Origin: Sialis fuliginosa
Taxonomy: Eukaryota; Arthropoda; Insecta; Megaloptera; Sialidae
Length of the DNA stretch: 64,000 nt
Direction: 5' to 3'
NCBI GenBank assembly: GCA_961205875.1
Contig: OY540820.1
Coordinates: 12,710,001-12,774,000, forward strand
Position numbers and translations under genes: made by a program
Notes under the pieces: model-generated
What the model saw: only the letters and a program-made list of their open reading frames with translations
What the model was told of the DNA's origin: nothing
Database searches by the model: none
Shown here: piece after piece, positions 35,931-47,895 of the stretch
Layout: each line of letters opens with the position of its first letter
Numbering within the stretch: the stretch's first letter is position 1

Positions 35931-37157
35931 AAGCAAGAAACTTAATTTTTCATAAACTTTGTTACCTTATTTTTAATATTTTATATTTTTCATATAGGTA
36001 CAGCCAATTCTGTTTTCAAACAAATTTTTTTTACACGATTTTGAAGAAGCACGGTCGATAACAATAAAAAACTTTTTTTTATGCGTACTGATTTGATTTT
36101 ACATGATCCATTTATTCTAAATCACTGTAAAATTTATACAATTTATTATTTTCATACAATGAAGTTCTTTTTCTTGTTAAATTTTAAATTAATAGGCTGA
36201 ACGTATCGTGAGAAAACAGAATTGGGTGTATTAAATTTGTATATTTAAATTTTATAACTTTATATTATTGATATTTATATTTTATTATGATTTATAACAT
36301 TTAAAAAATTTAATAAAGTTCTGCTTAAGATTAATGTATGTTAATGATGTTTTCAAATTATTTTTCTTATTTCCTTTCATCATTAATATTATTTTAGGTG
36401 CATTTCCAATAAAAATAAAAATCTAATATTTTAAATCCAATTAATATTACTGATACACTGCTTGTCACAATTAGTGGGAGACTTTTTGAATGGAACAGTT
36501 TTGTTAAAAATTGTCATTAATATGAAATTTCAGAAAAATCATTAATGTGGTGTTGTCTCAAAGTCCAAGAAATAACAACTTTGTACGTTAATCACTCCAA
36601 CCCCAATTTATTACAATTAATTCGAAGGACACAGGTAAAGATAAAACTGTGAAATTTACAAACTGGGTAGTAAACCCTGTATACAAAGGTACTGTATATT
36701 AAAAATTTAAAATAAATTATAAGGGTAAGAATCAACCCTTAAATACTAAACCGTCTTCAATAGTAGAATAGAAGATTGAATTCAAGTGTAATTTTATAAA
36801 AAAAATCAATGAAAGCGGTTGATTTAATTATTTAAAATCAATAAAATTATAAAAATCAATGGAAAAATAACTTATAGAAGAAAAACTACTGTTCCATATT
36901 AGGTGAATGAATTATGGAACATAGGTGCCAATGCAAAAATCTTGTTTCATAATAGTGGACATTAGTTCATTCACTTTTTTTTTTATATCATGAAAAATAT
37001 TATATTTATTTGAGTTTTGTAAGTATGACGTTATAGAGGAAACATAGGCCCATCAAATAATGTATTACAATGTTCCATTTAATAACTTATAGATTTTTTA
37101 TATGAGCGCAAAAAAAAGGTGTGGAAAAATCGTTCCATAACTGGGTACTTTACCTTA

Positions 37158-38207
37158 CCTTGGTAATAGCTAACATATTAAACTCTTTCGGTTTTTGTCA
37201 TAAGTTCTAGTAACCCTAACGTACCTGCTGGTGTAAATAAAAAGTTCTTTATAATATACACACTCTATAATGTTTTTGTTTTAGTTTACTAAAGTTAAAG
37301 AGATTTATTAAACCGGTAAAGTAAATAAGAAAGTCACCACAATTCCTTGATGCTTATTTAAAAATCTGTAAACACTCCAAGAGAATTTAATATTAAAGTA
37401 TATAATTAAATAAATTTAATTTCCACTTCTAAACTCAGAAAGTACGAAGATTTGTGTAAGATTTGGAAAGCATCATACTAAGTTTTCAACTTTGAAAACA
37501 GTTTATGCGTTAAAACTGCCGTAAACTTGAAGCTACTATTTTCGTTTTCGTTTTAAGCCGTTCCTGCAAATACGAGAACATGTCAAGTTTATTTGCTTGA
37601 TTTTAGTAAAAAGTTTATTTGTGTAGGTATATAGATAAATGAAATTAGAATTACACTACGAATGTTAGTTGAAAGTTTATTTCTATTTTAAAATAATCGT
37701 ACTTTTCGTTACTTTTAACTAAAGGGATTACGCAATACTATAGTTGCCATCGCTTACAATTTAGAAGAATATTTGTGCATATCGTTACACTATATTGAAT
37801 ACTTTTTTATTATAGCATAAATAAAAAAATAAATAATTTTAAAATCTACTTATTTAAGTACAGTAATAAATACAGTTTATAAATACTTTATTATTTTGTA
37901 CGTATTACAACTTTTACAGTTTGCCCCGTAATTTTTAACTGTGATTATAGGATGTTTTCAATAATAATTCAAAATTTTTCTTTTTAAGTTTGAATATTTT
38001 ACAGTAATAATATAATTTTAGGCTGTGATGTTTACAGTTTACCCATCAATTTATATGAAGTATCTCATGAAATTTTTAAATTACAGGGTTATACAACAAT
38101 TTCCCCTGATTATTTTGCTTCTTTTAAAAATATAAATAGGTCTCGTCAGATTCACATTTTTGGTGATTGCCAATAATTATTTGTTTTATATTTAATTGAA
38201 AGTAAGG
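37158..38207. other. Intergenic, nothing recognised
   Basis: AT-rich with no TIR pair, repeat or exon that I can support. Confidence 0.5.
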
Positions 38208-38392
38208 CCGTTATTATAATATCAAAGAAATAAAATTAAATTTCTTTGATAAAAGAAATATGACAGTCTAATTAGTCAATTTAGAAATATTTTTATTTAT
38301 TTTATTTTTATGATTACAAATGCGATAGTTTCCTACATTTAATCATATGTTTTGACATATTTCTTTGATATTGTAATAGTGGCATAAAACAA
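38208..38392. mobile_element. Short MITE, AATATCAAAGAAATA ends
   Basis: 185 bp between CCGTTATTATAATATCAAAG and the inverse of CCACTATTACAATATCAAAG. A second mirrored block (ATCAAAGAAAT...ATTTCTTTGAT) lies just inside the left end. Non-coding. Confidence 0.65.
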
Positions 38393-39563
38393 TATTAATC
38401 GTATTTTAAAATATTGTATTTTTAAAATGAACAAAAATAACGATTATATTACGTTCAAATGAAAACACATTTTTAATTCTTGCCTAAAAAAAATCATATT
38501 CACAAAATATATAACGATAAATCTAAATAAACAAAAAATAAGCTGCAACAAATGTGTCAAATTAACACACCCCCTCCTTCAATAAAAATGATTTGTGTTG
38601 CTACGAGAGAACGTGTGGAATATAGGATGTTTGACAAATATGTCTCCTTTTTTATTGCCTTCTTTGTTTTGGGAATATTTTTTGTGCACTGACTTTTTAA
38701 TGCTAGGTTAATATTATTTTGGTAGCTGTGCTTTTTAAATTGCACGTACGATTATATTAGTGAAGATATATGAGGGCAGTTTAAATCAAACGAAAATAAT
38801 TATGGCTTTTAATATTTGGGATTTAAAATAATTATAAAACAAATAATAACTTTAAAGTTAATTAAGAAAATGATTTGCATCACAACCAGTACTATATAAA
38901 AGTTCATGGTATTCTAAAAACAGTTAATTTTGGATTATATTTTAATGAATAATATATTTATATCTTTGTTTATTTTAGATAGAAACATTTTCAACAATAT
39001 TTTTTTTAAATTATAAACTGATATTTTAATTGATTAAATTTCGTTACCATTTAATATCTTTAAAAAAAATGCTTTACTTTATAATGTATAATAAAGCACA
39101 ATTAAGAAAATAATGGCCAACGAAATTCTACATACAGAAGCGTAAGATTTTCCATTAAAAATTTCGTTTGAAATCATTTTCTCGCGCCGTCAAGTTGCGT
39201 CAACATCCTGTATAAAGTGTTCATAGACAGGAGCTTATGTGAGCTTAAAAGGACTTTGGAGGTGTGAAGCGTCACACTGGTGGTTCCCCGTTCTCCCTCA
39301 TGCCACATTCTGTCTTCCCACGCCTCCCCCCTCCACCCCATATTCTCCGACAGTGTAACTTTCTGTCTATCACGAAGTAGTGAGTCTACGGAAGTTTGGA
39401 GACACTGATACATTCGCAGGATCGGCTTGAAGTTATTCGAATGCGCGTATGTAGAGATGCTGATTTATAGCCAAAGTTTATTTAAAGTTAATTACAAGTT
39501 TTTAACTTGTCTTCAAGTGAACTGTATTTAATGATGAAAAATACACATACGTTAATTCATATA
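38393..39563. other. Intergenic with one GC-rich patch
   Basis: Mostly AT-rich. The patch 39177-39440 is far more GC-rich than its surroundings and is discussed as a finding. Confidence 0.5.
39174..39413 (-). CDS. Doubtful 79-codon open frame in a GC-rich patch
   Basis: Starts at an ATG and ends TGA on the minus strand. The peptide (MYQCLQTSVDSLLRDRQ... to ...LTQLDGARK) shows no domain, signal peptide or membrane segment that I recognise. The contrast in composition with its surroundings is the only positive sign; a non-coding exon, promoter or old insertion is as likely. Confidence 0.2.
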   Translation of the reverse strand: MYQCLQTSVDSLLRDRQKVTLSENMGWRGEAWEDRMWHEGERGTTSVTLHTSKVLLSSHKLLSMNTLYRMLTQLDGARK

Positions 39564-39952
39564 TAGTGTATTCCAAGTTGATTAAGACATAGGAAATTTA
39601 ACATGGGGACAATTAGAAATGTTGTAGTAACCTTTGGTCAAATTCAACGATGTGTGATTGGTGCATTTTAAAATGCCGCCACAAAATTTAATAAAATAGT
39701 AATTAGTATTTTGTTTTCAAATTTATATCTGTCAAAAAATATTATTATAATTTTATCAAGGATGCTTTAATTAATGAAATTAAAGTTGAGAACAAAATAC
39801 TGTTGATTAATTTAAAATTTATCAGTTTGTTTCGAGGCGGCATTTCAAAATGCACCAATAACACATCGTTAAATTTGACCAAAGGTTACTACAACATTTC
39901 TAATTGTCCCCATGTTAAATTTCCTATGTCTTAATCAATTTGGAATACACTG
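39564..39952. mobile_element. Foldback MITE, CAGTGTATTCCAAGTTGATT, copy 2
   Basis: Near-identical arrangement to 17239-17630, including CATGGGGACAATTAGAAATG and GGTGCATTTTAAAATGCCGC arms. The left end has lost its first base or two; TA follows the right end. Confidence 0.85.
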
Positions 39953-41087
39953 TATGTCACAGCCTTCTAGTTACTGAACCGTTTGACTTACAATTAGAAA
40001 ACTGAGGTTTGGCGTTATAATAGTAAATGGAGGAGCAATAATAGACCTGAGTTATAAAAATTAAATTATAATATTTTGGCGCTTTATAAAGGGGGTAAAT
40101 GAGCTACCGAAAAAAATTATTATTTAATCTCAGGGAATGGGGTATCAAATGAAAGCCGATGATTCGATGAATTTGAATATGTAAACTTTGTTTAGTTAAT
40201 ATTAAAATACTTATTCATTTAACAAAAAGAAAAAAAAATTGTAAAAATATTTTCTTCCCTGCTCATATCTCCAAAAGTAATAGTGAGAAAAATTTGAAGA
40301 ATGGTAACGTACGTATTTAAAAATATACAAAACTGTAATTGATTAATATAATCGAATGAACAGAAAAACTATACGTTACGGAACACTAATACGCGATGCT
40401 GGACTCTCACTTGTCATTTTTTTTAAGTTTATCACAAGTCGGGAGCTTTCAATATTGCCTTTTTCTAGAAATATTTCAACTATACGATACTTTTATTAAT
40501 TTGAAAACTATAAATTTCAAAATATTTTATTGTTAATTTCAGAATATTATTATTATGTAAAAACTGAAGTAAAACCTTCATTAAAATGAATGTATATAAA
40601 ATGTTAAGGTGTACATATTTTCTAACACACACAATTATGAAATCATTAAAAATTTGACGTATTTCTCTAATTGTAATTTAATAATTCCGTCCAATTTAAC
40701 AAAACGCCCTCGTCATATCTCATTATACTAATGTTTACGAGTGACGAAATTATAATTTAAGTTCATTCAAGTATATATTTTTGTTAAAATTAGCATAACT
40801 TTAGAATATGCATATTTGTTATTTGGTACTACCTGAATATTATATTTGTTATAACATTTTAAAGAAATTAACGTAAACTAAGATTTTTTCTGTATAAGCA
40901 AATTAAATTGTATTCTATACTATTTTTTATAAATTTAAATTTAAATATATTTCAAAAGTACTAAAAAATAAAACTCAAATCGAAAGAGTTGTGATCTCTA
41001 ACTTCAAAAATAGCCAAACACAGTTTGTCCATCGGTATATTTTCCCTTTTTGCAACCAGGTCCCATTTACACAATTTTTTAATTATA
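39953..41087. other. Intergenic, nothing recognised
   Basis: AT-rich sequence with no supported exon, repeat pair or TIR. Confidence 0.5.
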
Positions 41088-41165
41088 CAGTGTATTCCAA
41101 GTTGATTAAGACATAGGAAACTTAACATGGAGACAATTAGAAATGTTGTAGTAACCTATGGTCAA
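41088..41165 (+). mobile_element. Foldback MITE, CAGTGTATTCCAAGTTGATT, left-end fragment
   Basis: Starts CAGTGTATTCCAAGTTGATT after TA and follows copies 1 and 2 for about 78 bases to GTAACCTATGGTCAA, where it joins unrelated repeat sequence. Confidence 0.8.
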
Positions 41166-41325
41166 TAAATTATATAAATATATAATAGAATATCAATTAC
41201 AAAAAAAATCCTTTATTTATTCTTGTTTTCATATTTTTTTGATATTTTAACAACACATACAATCAAAGAAGTACACATTTGACATTGCAAAATCATAAAG
41301 AAACTGTCACAGACAATTTGGAACG
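41166..41325 (+). mobile_element. TTGACCAATCAGCG-family element, fragment
   Basis: Matches 19905-20060 of copy 1 (ATATAATAGAATATCAATTA, AACAACACATACAATCAAAG, GTCACAGACAATTTGG). Both ends are missing. It is fused directly to the preceding MITE fragment. Confidence 0.75.
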
Positions 41326-41591
41326 TAAGAAAAGTATCTCTCCTTATCATTGGTTAAAAAGAAACAAAAGGTATCACTTAACCAAATCTTAACTACTATA
41401 ATTGAAATTAATTCAATTACATTAAACAATCTCAACAATTAAAGCAATCCTTCACAGATATGGCGTGCATTATTTTGACATTAATTTAATCCAGGACTCT
41501 CTGCTTCTAGACACATGAACAATGATTATTTCATAACAAAATAGCAACGTGAACGTGGATCGGTAATGTCGGGCGCTGCAAAGTCTAGGGA

Positions 41592-41840
41592 ATGTTAGTA
41601 CCTGAGAGTTGTGTTACTGTGTATTACAGGGTAATTAGTGTTCTAAATTATGGTAGAGGTTCATGCGAACGTTTGTGCATGAACGAAAACATGGGCGTCA
41701 GAACTAAGAGGTTTATAGCTGAATGTATGTATGTATGGATTTTATTATTACATTATCCATTATATTGTGTAAATGTTTGTTGTTTTAAAGCCAAATGTGA
41801 AAGTTGGGTGTCGTCGTGCATGAATTTAACTCTGTTTTAA
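41592..41840 (+). other. Doubtful 82-codon open frame
   Basis: Opens at a TTG and is Cys-rich (nine Cys), with somewhat raised GC at its start. A possible acceptor (TGTATTACAG) falls inside. No family, signal peptide or partner exon was recognised. Confidence 0.15.
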
Positions 41841-42011
41841 CTGAGAATTATATTGTTTAAAGGAAATTGTAAGCTGAAGAGTGAAGAAGATTTTATAAGT
41901 ATTAGCTTTTAATTAGCCATGTGCAGAATATTCGGTTCGCCTTCGATATTTGGCCAAAGAAATAATAATTATTTTATTTAAATGTTTTTTTCAAACGAGT
42001 TTTATATATAA

Positions 42012-42412
42012 AACTAGCTTATTGTTTAGGATTTAAAAAATATATAGTTGAATTAAGTACAAGCACGATAAGTTATTATTGTAATAAAAACCAAACAACA
42101 CTTAAATTACCTAACAAAAACGAATCAGAACAAAAAGTTAAAATAATTTTTGTTCTGTTTAAATTAAAAAGTTAATTATTGAAAACAAATGCTGGCCAAA
42201 TGCACCGCTCCACTCTGGCTTAGGCAAAATAGAACGCCGACTTGATTCACTATTATCGTCACTGCTTAGTTGTTATGTTACCTAACGTAACAAAATATAG
42301 CCTATAACCTGGCCAGAGAACGTACCTTTGAATTAAAAAAAAACACGTAAATCGGATAAGCGCACTAACGGACAGACAGACAGAGGCACGTTGAGATTTA
42401 TATATATAGATA
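42012..42412 (+). repeat. Dispersed ACTAGCT repeat, copy with GACAGACA tail
   Basis: AAACTAGCTTATTGTTTAGG then TATAGTTGAATTAAGTACAA, CACTGCTTAGTTGTTATGTT, CGTAAATCGGATAAGCGCAC, ACGGACAGACAGACAGAGGC and a TATATATA tail. The order matches 46407-47142; the CGGCTTCGC block after the start is deleted here. Confidence 0.75.
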
Positions 42413-43381
42413 TTTCATAATAAAATAGTAAATATAAAATCAGATGAGTAATTTTTTAAAGAGAAAGTAAGATAAGAAAACTTGTTTTCATCTTTTATTT
42501 AAAAACCTATCCATTTATATTCATGCCGAAGCAACATTTGTTGAAAGTCCACATCAACGTATCTCTACTTTAAATACAGAGTTGAATGTTCACGTATGTA
42601 TTACACTCGTTTTGTTTCTACTATGATTATGAAGTCTACAAGAGTGTCAACGTAAGTTGAACGTGTCTTATGTAAGCTCAGTCTGACTCATGCGTCTTTT
42701 ATAGTAAACATTTTAATCTCGTTATGCTTAAATGATTTTTAATAAATCATCAGATGCATTAAGTTACATGAAAATAATGTAGGTAAAAATTAAAAAAATT
42801 AATTAAAACTTTACCATTGTCTTTAAAAAAAACACATATCACCTATAAATTTACTAAAATAACTAAAAAAATAGAAGCAAAAAGAACATAGTACATAAAG
42901 TTAATTTAAAATAATTTCACATACTTTACGCTGTAACAATTACACCGTTGACGAGAAACTAAAAAATAAAGTGACCTTAACAAATGAAGTGAACTTGAGC
43001 ATTAAAACATAACTTTCAGCGGTGGAGTATTTCCCCACTGGTCCCTACAGCCCCCCCCCCCAACCCTTCAGACTGTAGATTCGTCGGGCACACCTAATTC
43101 ACTTAACATACCGCCAGGGGGTGTTTTTTAATTACGCTTGATTAAATTCTCTACATGAAACGCGCCCAGTTCTAGCGTTTGTCTTACCTGACGCTGTTAT
43201 ATACTGGCGCGCGTATTTTATAAAAGAATTATAAGAAATGAGGAAAAAAAACTAGATATATATGCATTTTAAAAAGGGGTATTTTTTGCGTGATGTTATA
43301 CCAGTGTTGCCTGAACTATAATTTTAAGTTAATTAGTTAAATGAGAAAATAGTGAAACAGAATAGAATATATTGTTTAAGG

Positions 43382-43420
43382 CAGTGGCGGCTCTAAATTT
43401 TCCAGGATGAGATTGCACAT
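43382..43420 (+). mobile_element. hAT-like end, CAGTGGCGGCTCTAAATTTT
   Basis: The CAGTGGCGGCTCTAAATTTT start is typical of insect hAT non-autonomous ends. No matching right end located. Confidence 0.4.
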
Positions 43421-43689
43421 TTTTGATTTAATCCAAAAATTGAATATATGATTTTAATTACACTCGAAAAAAAAATTATAATAAAAATTAATACGTTAGC
43501 GTAGGTAATTAAGGGAGAAATCATGGGAATAATTGTAATATGCATTGAAATTTTTATATGATGTTACTCGGGTTAATATCCTCAAAATCATAGTGACCTA
43601 AAATATTCAACATGCCCACAACACACGGTTCACCACGATTTTTTTTGCGACTTCGTGAAATTTACACAAAATATCCACAATTTATATAC

Positions 43690-44115
43690 CTAAACCTAAC
43701 CTATCCATTAGTGAAAGGCGGAATAAAATCCGTTCAGTAATTACTGAGAAAATAGTGTAAAATCAAACTCCCAATTTGCATAAAAATAAAAAAATAAAAA
43801 TAAATAGGTTAGTAACAATCATAATCAATTTCGATATTTTACCTTTCATGGAAGTGAAATGTTTCTTTATATTTCAATTTTCAGTCAATATGGGTATTTC
43901 AAAATATTTTATTGTTAACATAATAATATGTCAACTTGATTAAGATTTGTTTAGTCTTTTGATGTTAAATTTTAGATTTTTATAAAATATTAATAGCCAT
44001 AATACTGCACAGAAAAATTATCTAACTATTGGTGAAAACTGCATTGAAATCGGTTCAGTAATTCCAGAGTCTGTAAGCCTCATACAAATGGGCATTAATT
44101 TTTATATATAAAGAT
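43690..44115 (+). repeat. Two LINE/SINE-like 3' tails
   Basis: TAAAATCCGTTCAGTAATTA at about 43725 and GAAATCGGTTCAGTAATTCC at about 44045, the second ending in a TTTATATATAAAG tail. TAATCGGTTCAGTAGTTCAG at 60370 is a third relative. Such motifs are common in 3' ends of insect LINE-derived repeats. Confidence 0.45.
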
Positions 44116-44814
44116 GAAGCAAAGTGTAAAAAAATTATAGTAAATAAAAACACTTTTTTTTTAATCCAAAATCAAGGATATATGTAGTATCATTTGTTCA
44201 GAAGTATCCACAGTGTTGGCAAAGTGCTAGAATTTTATCAGGCTTTCATATTTTAAAAGATTCCCTGTGAAAACTTCATTAAATATCAGCCTTAGTACTG
44301 TAAAATAATTTAATTAATAAAAATTAATTTCAACAAAATTTTCCTTACTCCCTTGCAGACAGTTGCCAAACTACATATAATTTAATGCCAACTGAATATA
44401 TTAAACAAAGTTTGCTTGATAAAATGATGTAGGTTAATACGTCGCCAAACCTTAATCTAAAACAACAGATTAACACTTCTAAATAAATATCGTACAGAGA
44501 AAAGCAGATTTATATGATTTTATTGGCAGCTTAATAATTTTTCTGAAAAATATTTATCTGTTAAAACTATTTTTTGTTTACTCATTTTTATTTATAAATG
44601 GTCAATTTTGTTATAAAAAATATTTTAGTATGTACAAACATTTAATATGTATACGTTATACAATTTTTACTCGGAGCCTCCACCATGATGACGTTGTATT
44701 AACATTAAATGACATTTCCACAAAAAATAATATTTCCATTTAATAACAACCCATCTAGATGTAATAAAAAGGCACCAGAATTAATTTACCCTACCTAAAT
44801 TAAAAAAGTCTTTA

Positions 44815-45010
44815 AATGTCATCGGCAAAGGCCAACGACGGCGAATAGCGGTCGCGCTCGCAACTACAAACTATATGTCGCGTCGTTCGGTCGGTAAGTT
44901 GGAATTCGTTAATTTGATTGGTTGCGCCCCCGCTGCGGGTTTATCACTGGTAGAGCCATCTGCCGGACCATTATGTAACGTCGACGTTGTCATTCAATTC
45001 AGCGTGCCAA
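44815..45010 (+). promoter_or_regulatory. CpG-dense patch, candidate promoter and first exon
   Basis: A dense cluster of CpG (GACGGCGAATAGCGGTCGCG, GTCGCGTCGTTCGGTCG, GTCGACGTTGTC) stands out in AT-rich DNA. A strong donor, TCG/GTAAGT, lies at 44893-44894. An ATG at 44875 would give six codons before it; a shorter frame at about 44815 stops after nine codons. A non-coding first exon of a + strand gene is the simplest reading. Confidence 0.4.
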
Positions 45011-46284
45011 ACAAATAATAGGTTATTGTTTGCCGCTTGGATGAAGGTTTAAGAGGAAACACGAGCCTACCCATTCCTATTTAATTCTAGGACCGTATTG
45101 GATATTATTTTAGACATGATAGTGAGGCCCCAAAAACTAAATATATTATTCTGAAATTAAACAATAGAATTTTCTAATCTTCTCATCGTTATATAACATT
45201 CATTGAAGAAAAATCATACAGAGATATTTAAATAAAACTAAATATTAGCACCTTTTGTGGACTGTAAAATAGTATGCTCGCAAGGGATCGATGGGGACTT
45301 TTGGTACCTTATTTATAACGACAAAATGAAAGTGAATACAAAAATTCATCTCCTTGCGAATTTTTCCCCAGTGAAAACCTAATGTTCCTGGACTAATAAC
45401 AACTAAAATTGTAAAACGGCTTATTTGATATTAATAAGGAATTTTATTTTTTATACGTATACAGAAAGATTTAACAACGAATAAAAATTAATCATTAAAC
45501 ATTTTTATTTTCAAAAATAGAATGAAAACTGTTTTTTTTTACATAAACTTTTTTTAAATTAATATCTTAAATAGTGTTTCCCAGTTGTAAGTCTTTACTT
45601 GTAAATAATTTTAAAACGATTATCTCATTTTATTTAATAATATAGTATTCTTGAATTTTACCTACACTTTAATCAATGATTAGTAAAAAATATAGTTATA
45701 AAAATACAGTGAATGTACCACAATAAATAAAATACATAATGCAGTATTAAATATACATACATAATTCCTATATATAGGTACATTGATAATAAAAACAAAA
45801 CTTAGAATCAATAATAACAGGTAGAGCTAACATTCCAACGTAAAAACAATTACAGAAAAATTTCCCTCAAAAACCTTATACAGATACAAATAAATAATTC
45901 AGCACATTTACTTGTAGCGTATAAGTTTGTAATCTATGGACTTTACCTTCATAAATTTTATCTATGTGGAAAAAAGTAGCTATGAAATATTGAAGTAATG
46001 TAAATGTAGACGGTGTAAGAAGGAAAGAGAAGAAAAAATAAAACAAAGAAAGGTGAGATGGTGGCGGTCATGTTGAGAAGTAATAGGAGAACTTTTAGAA
46101 CAGTGTTTCCGAACTCTGATAAACTTTGAAATGGGCCACAACATGATGTATATATCAGTGTATAAATAATGAAGATAATTTATGTATACACTGAGGTATT
46201 TAAAAAAATAATTTATAGTAATTCAAGTTCACTAAAATTCTCAGGTGGTTTTATATTTTTTAGAGGAAAATAAAAATTGTATAG
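45011..46284. other. AT-rich stretch, nothing recognised
   Basis: A purine-rich patch (46018-46090) and a hAT-like phrase CAGTGTTTCCGAACTCTGAT at 46101 are the only landmarks. Confidence 0.45.
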
Positions 46285-46330
46285 ATCAGTGATTTTCAAT
46301 TGGTGGTCTGCGAAATATAATTTTCCTAAC
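46285..46330 (+). mobile_element. hAT-type terminal fragment
   Basis: CAGTGATTTTCAATTGGTGG followed by TCTGCGAAA resembles hAT ends of the CAGTGGTTCTCAACC...GCGACC kind. One end only. Confidence 0.4.
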
Positions 46331-46406
46331 CGGGAAAAAAATACAACTATTTATCTTTTATGGTGTGTCATTTTTCTACTTTATTAAAATTGATTTTATC
46401 AATAAC

Positions 46407-47142
46407 TAGCTGGGCCTGCGCGGCTTCGCCCGCTTGGACTACGGAATTATTGTTTAGGATTTTTGAAAAATATAGTTGAATTTAAGTACAAACACGATTA
46501 ATTGTTATCGTACTAATAACTAATCAAAACCTAATTTTTGTTCTGTTTAAATTTAAAAGTTAATAATTGAAAACAAAATAAACAACTGTCGGCCGAGCGA
46601 AGAATCTTCCCTCTCCCCGCGACACTTCATCGTAGTTCGCGCTAATTGCCGCGAATAATATGTTATTGTATGTATATTTCACGTTATTATAAAGGGCAAA
46701 TTATATCTACATTAAGTACTTATGACGATGAAATCATTTATTTCGATAAGAATTAATGTTTTTCAGGTCATAAGTCTACGTAAACAAAACCCAGCCATTT
46801 TAAATTTTCTTTGTAACATAAAAGTAGTCATGTGGCTTAAATATAAAAGTTAGACATATGGTGTTGCTGACTTTATTGTAGATCTTTTGATTCTACACAA
46901 TTCTTTAATACATTATTTTGTTTAGGCAAAATAGCAAATTTTTTCCGACTTGATTTACTATTATCGTCACTGCTTAGTTGTTATGTTACCTAGCGTAACA
47001 AAATATAGCCTATAACCTGGCCAGAGAATGTACCTATGAATTAAAAAAGAAACCACGTAAATCGGATAAGTGGTTCTCGAGTGATAAGCGCACTGACGGA
47101 TAGACAGACAGAGAGACGTTGAGCTTTATATGTATATATTAA
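46407..47142 (+). repeat. Dispersed ACTAGCTG repeat, longest copy
   Basis: Starts ACTAGCTGGGCCTGCGCGGC and TTCGCCCGCTTGGACTACGG, passes through the TAGTTGAATTTAAGTACAAA and CGTAAATCGGATAAGTGGTT blocks, and ends with CGGATAGACAGACAGAGAG and a TATATGTATATATT tail. Shared with 42012-42412, 32400-32600 (minus) and, for the tail, 3340-3444. Confidence 0.75.
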
Positions 47143-47569
47143 GGATAATTCATTTAATCTATGCATATCACTGATTGGGAAGCGCTGGTCGAATAAAGAG
47201 TGTGCGATGCGTAAAGTAGAACGGGCGGTTAGAGTTACGAGCGGTTGAAATGTCAACTCTGATGATGACAGTCAGAAATGCCATGCGTGACATAAAATTA
47301 AGAGAAGAATGTTAAGAGAAAAATTAGAATTGACAGCGTGGATGGGGTGATTATGACGTGATTGGTGTACATTACAGGATTCAGTCGAGGAGTCAATTTT
47401 TTTATACCATTGTTATGATATGATACGATTAATGTGGTATTATGTGGAAAGAAATATTTGCGTGTTTAAAAATTAAATGTATTGTTATTTTTCTGGAACT
47501 GGATTTTTTATTTGTAAAAGTTACGAATTAACATAGTTATTTGATTATAAATTTGAATTTATTAAAATA

Positions 47570-47895
47570 GCTGTCAAAATGGTGGACAGTTAAACTAGTT
47601 ATTAGTATAATTAATTAATTATTATATTATCATAGCAACTGCTTTACACTGTTTCAAATTTGACGACTCATTCTTTAATATATTTTGTGTCGTAGTACTT
47701 ATCATTTTGTAATCATTAGCAAGTTTACTTTATCCATTACTGGAGAAAAAAATAACAAAATAAAAGGCTATAATTTAAAAAACAAACTATTCTTGCGGAC
47801 TTTGGTAATTAAATGAGTTCATGAGAATTACAAAAACGAAGCCCGTTAATCACAAAAACAGTAAACCTTGTTCTTATAGTGACCATAACTGGTGC
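47570..47895 (+). mobile_element. AGGTACTGGCACCAGT-family MITE, right half
   Basis: Collinear with the consensus from GCTGTCAAAATGGTGGACAG to GACCATAACTGGTGC, where the final part of the right TIR is lost. The left half is missing. Retains the GTCGTAGTACTTATCATTTT segment that is deleted in the 9824 copy. Confidence 0.8.

Larger units (their letters stand above)
34148..37155. mobile_element. 3-kb TIR element with remnant spliced frame
   Basis: Bounded by AGGTAAAGTACCCAGTTATG and its exact inverse, with TA at 34146-34147 and 37156-37157. 3,008 bp long. The TIR agrees with that of the AGGTACTGGCACCAGT MITEs at about 16 of 21 positions, sharing AGGTA and CAGTTATGG. It carries a two-exon open frame (35086-35372) and a nested dispersed repeat (35423-35930). 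No DDE transposase was recognised, so it is probably non-autonomous or badly decayed. Confidence 0.8.
42413..44814. other. Intergenic, with scattered repeat traces
   Basis: Holds a GC-richer patch at 43010-43215 with a C run, a hAT-like start at 43382 and repeat tails near 43700-44115. No exon is supported. Confidence 0.5.
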
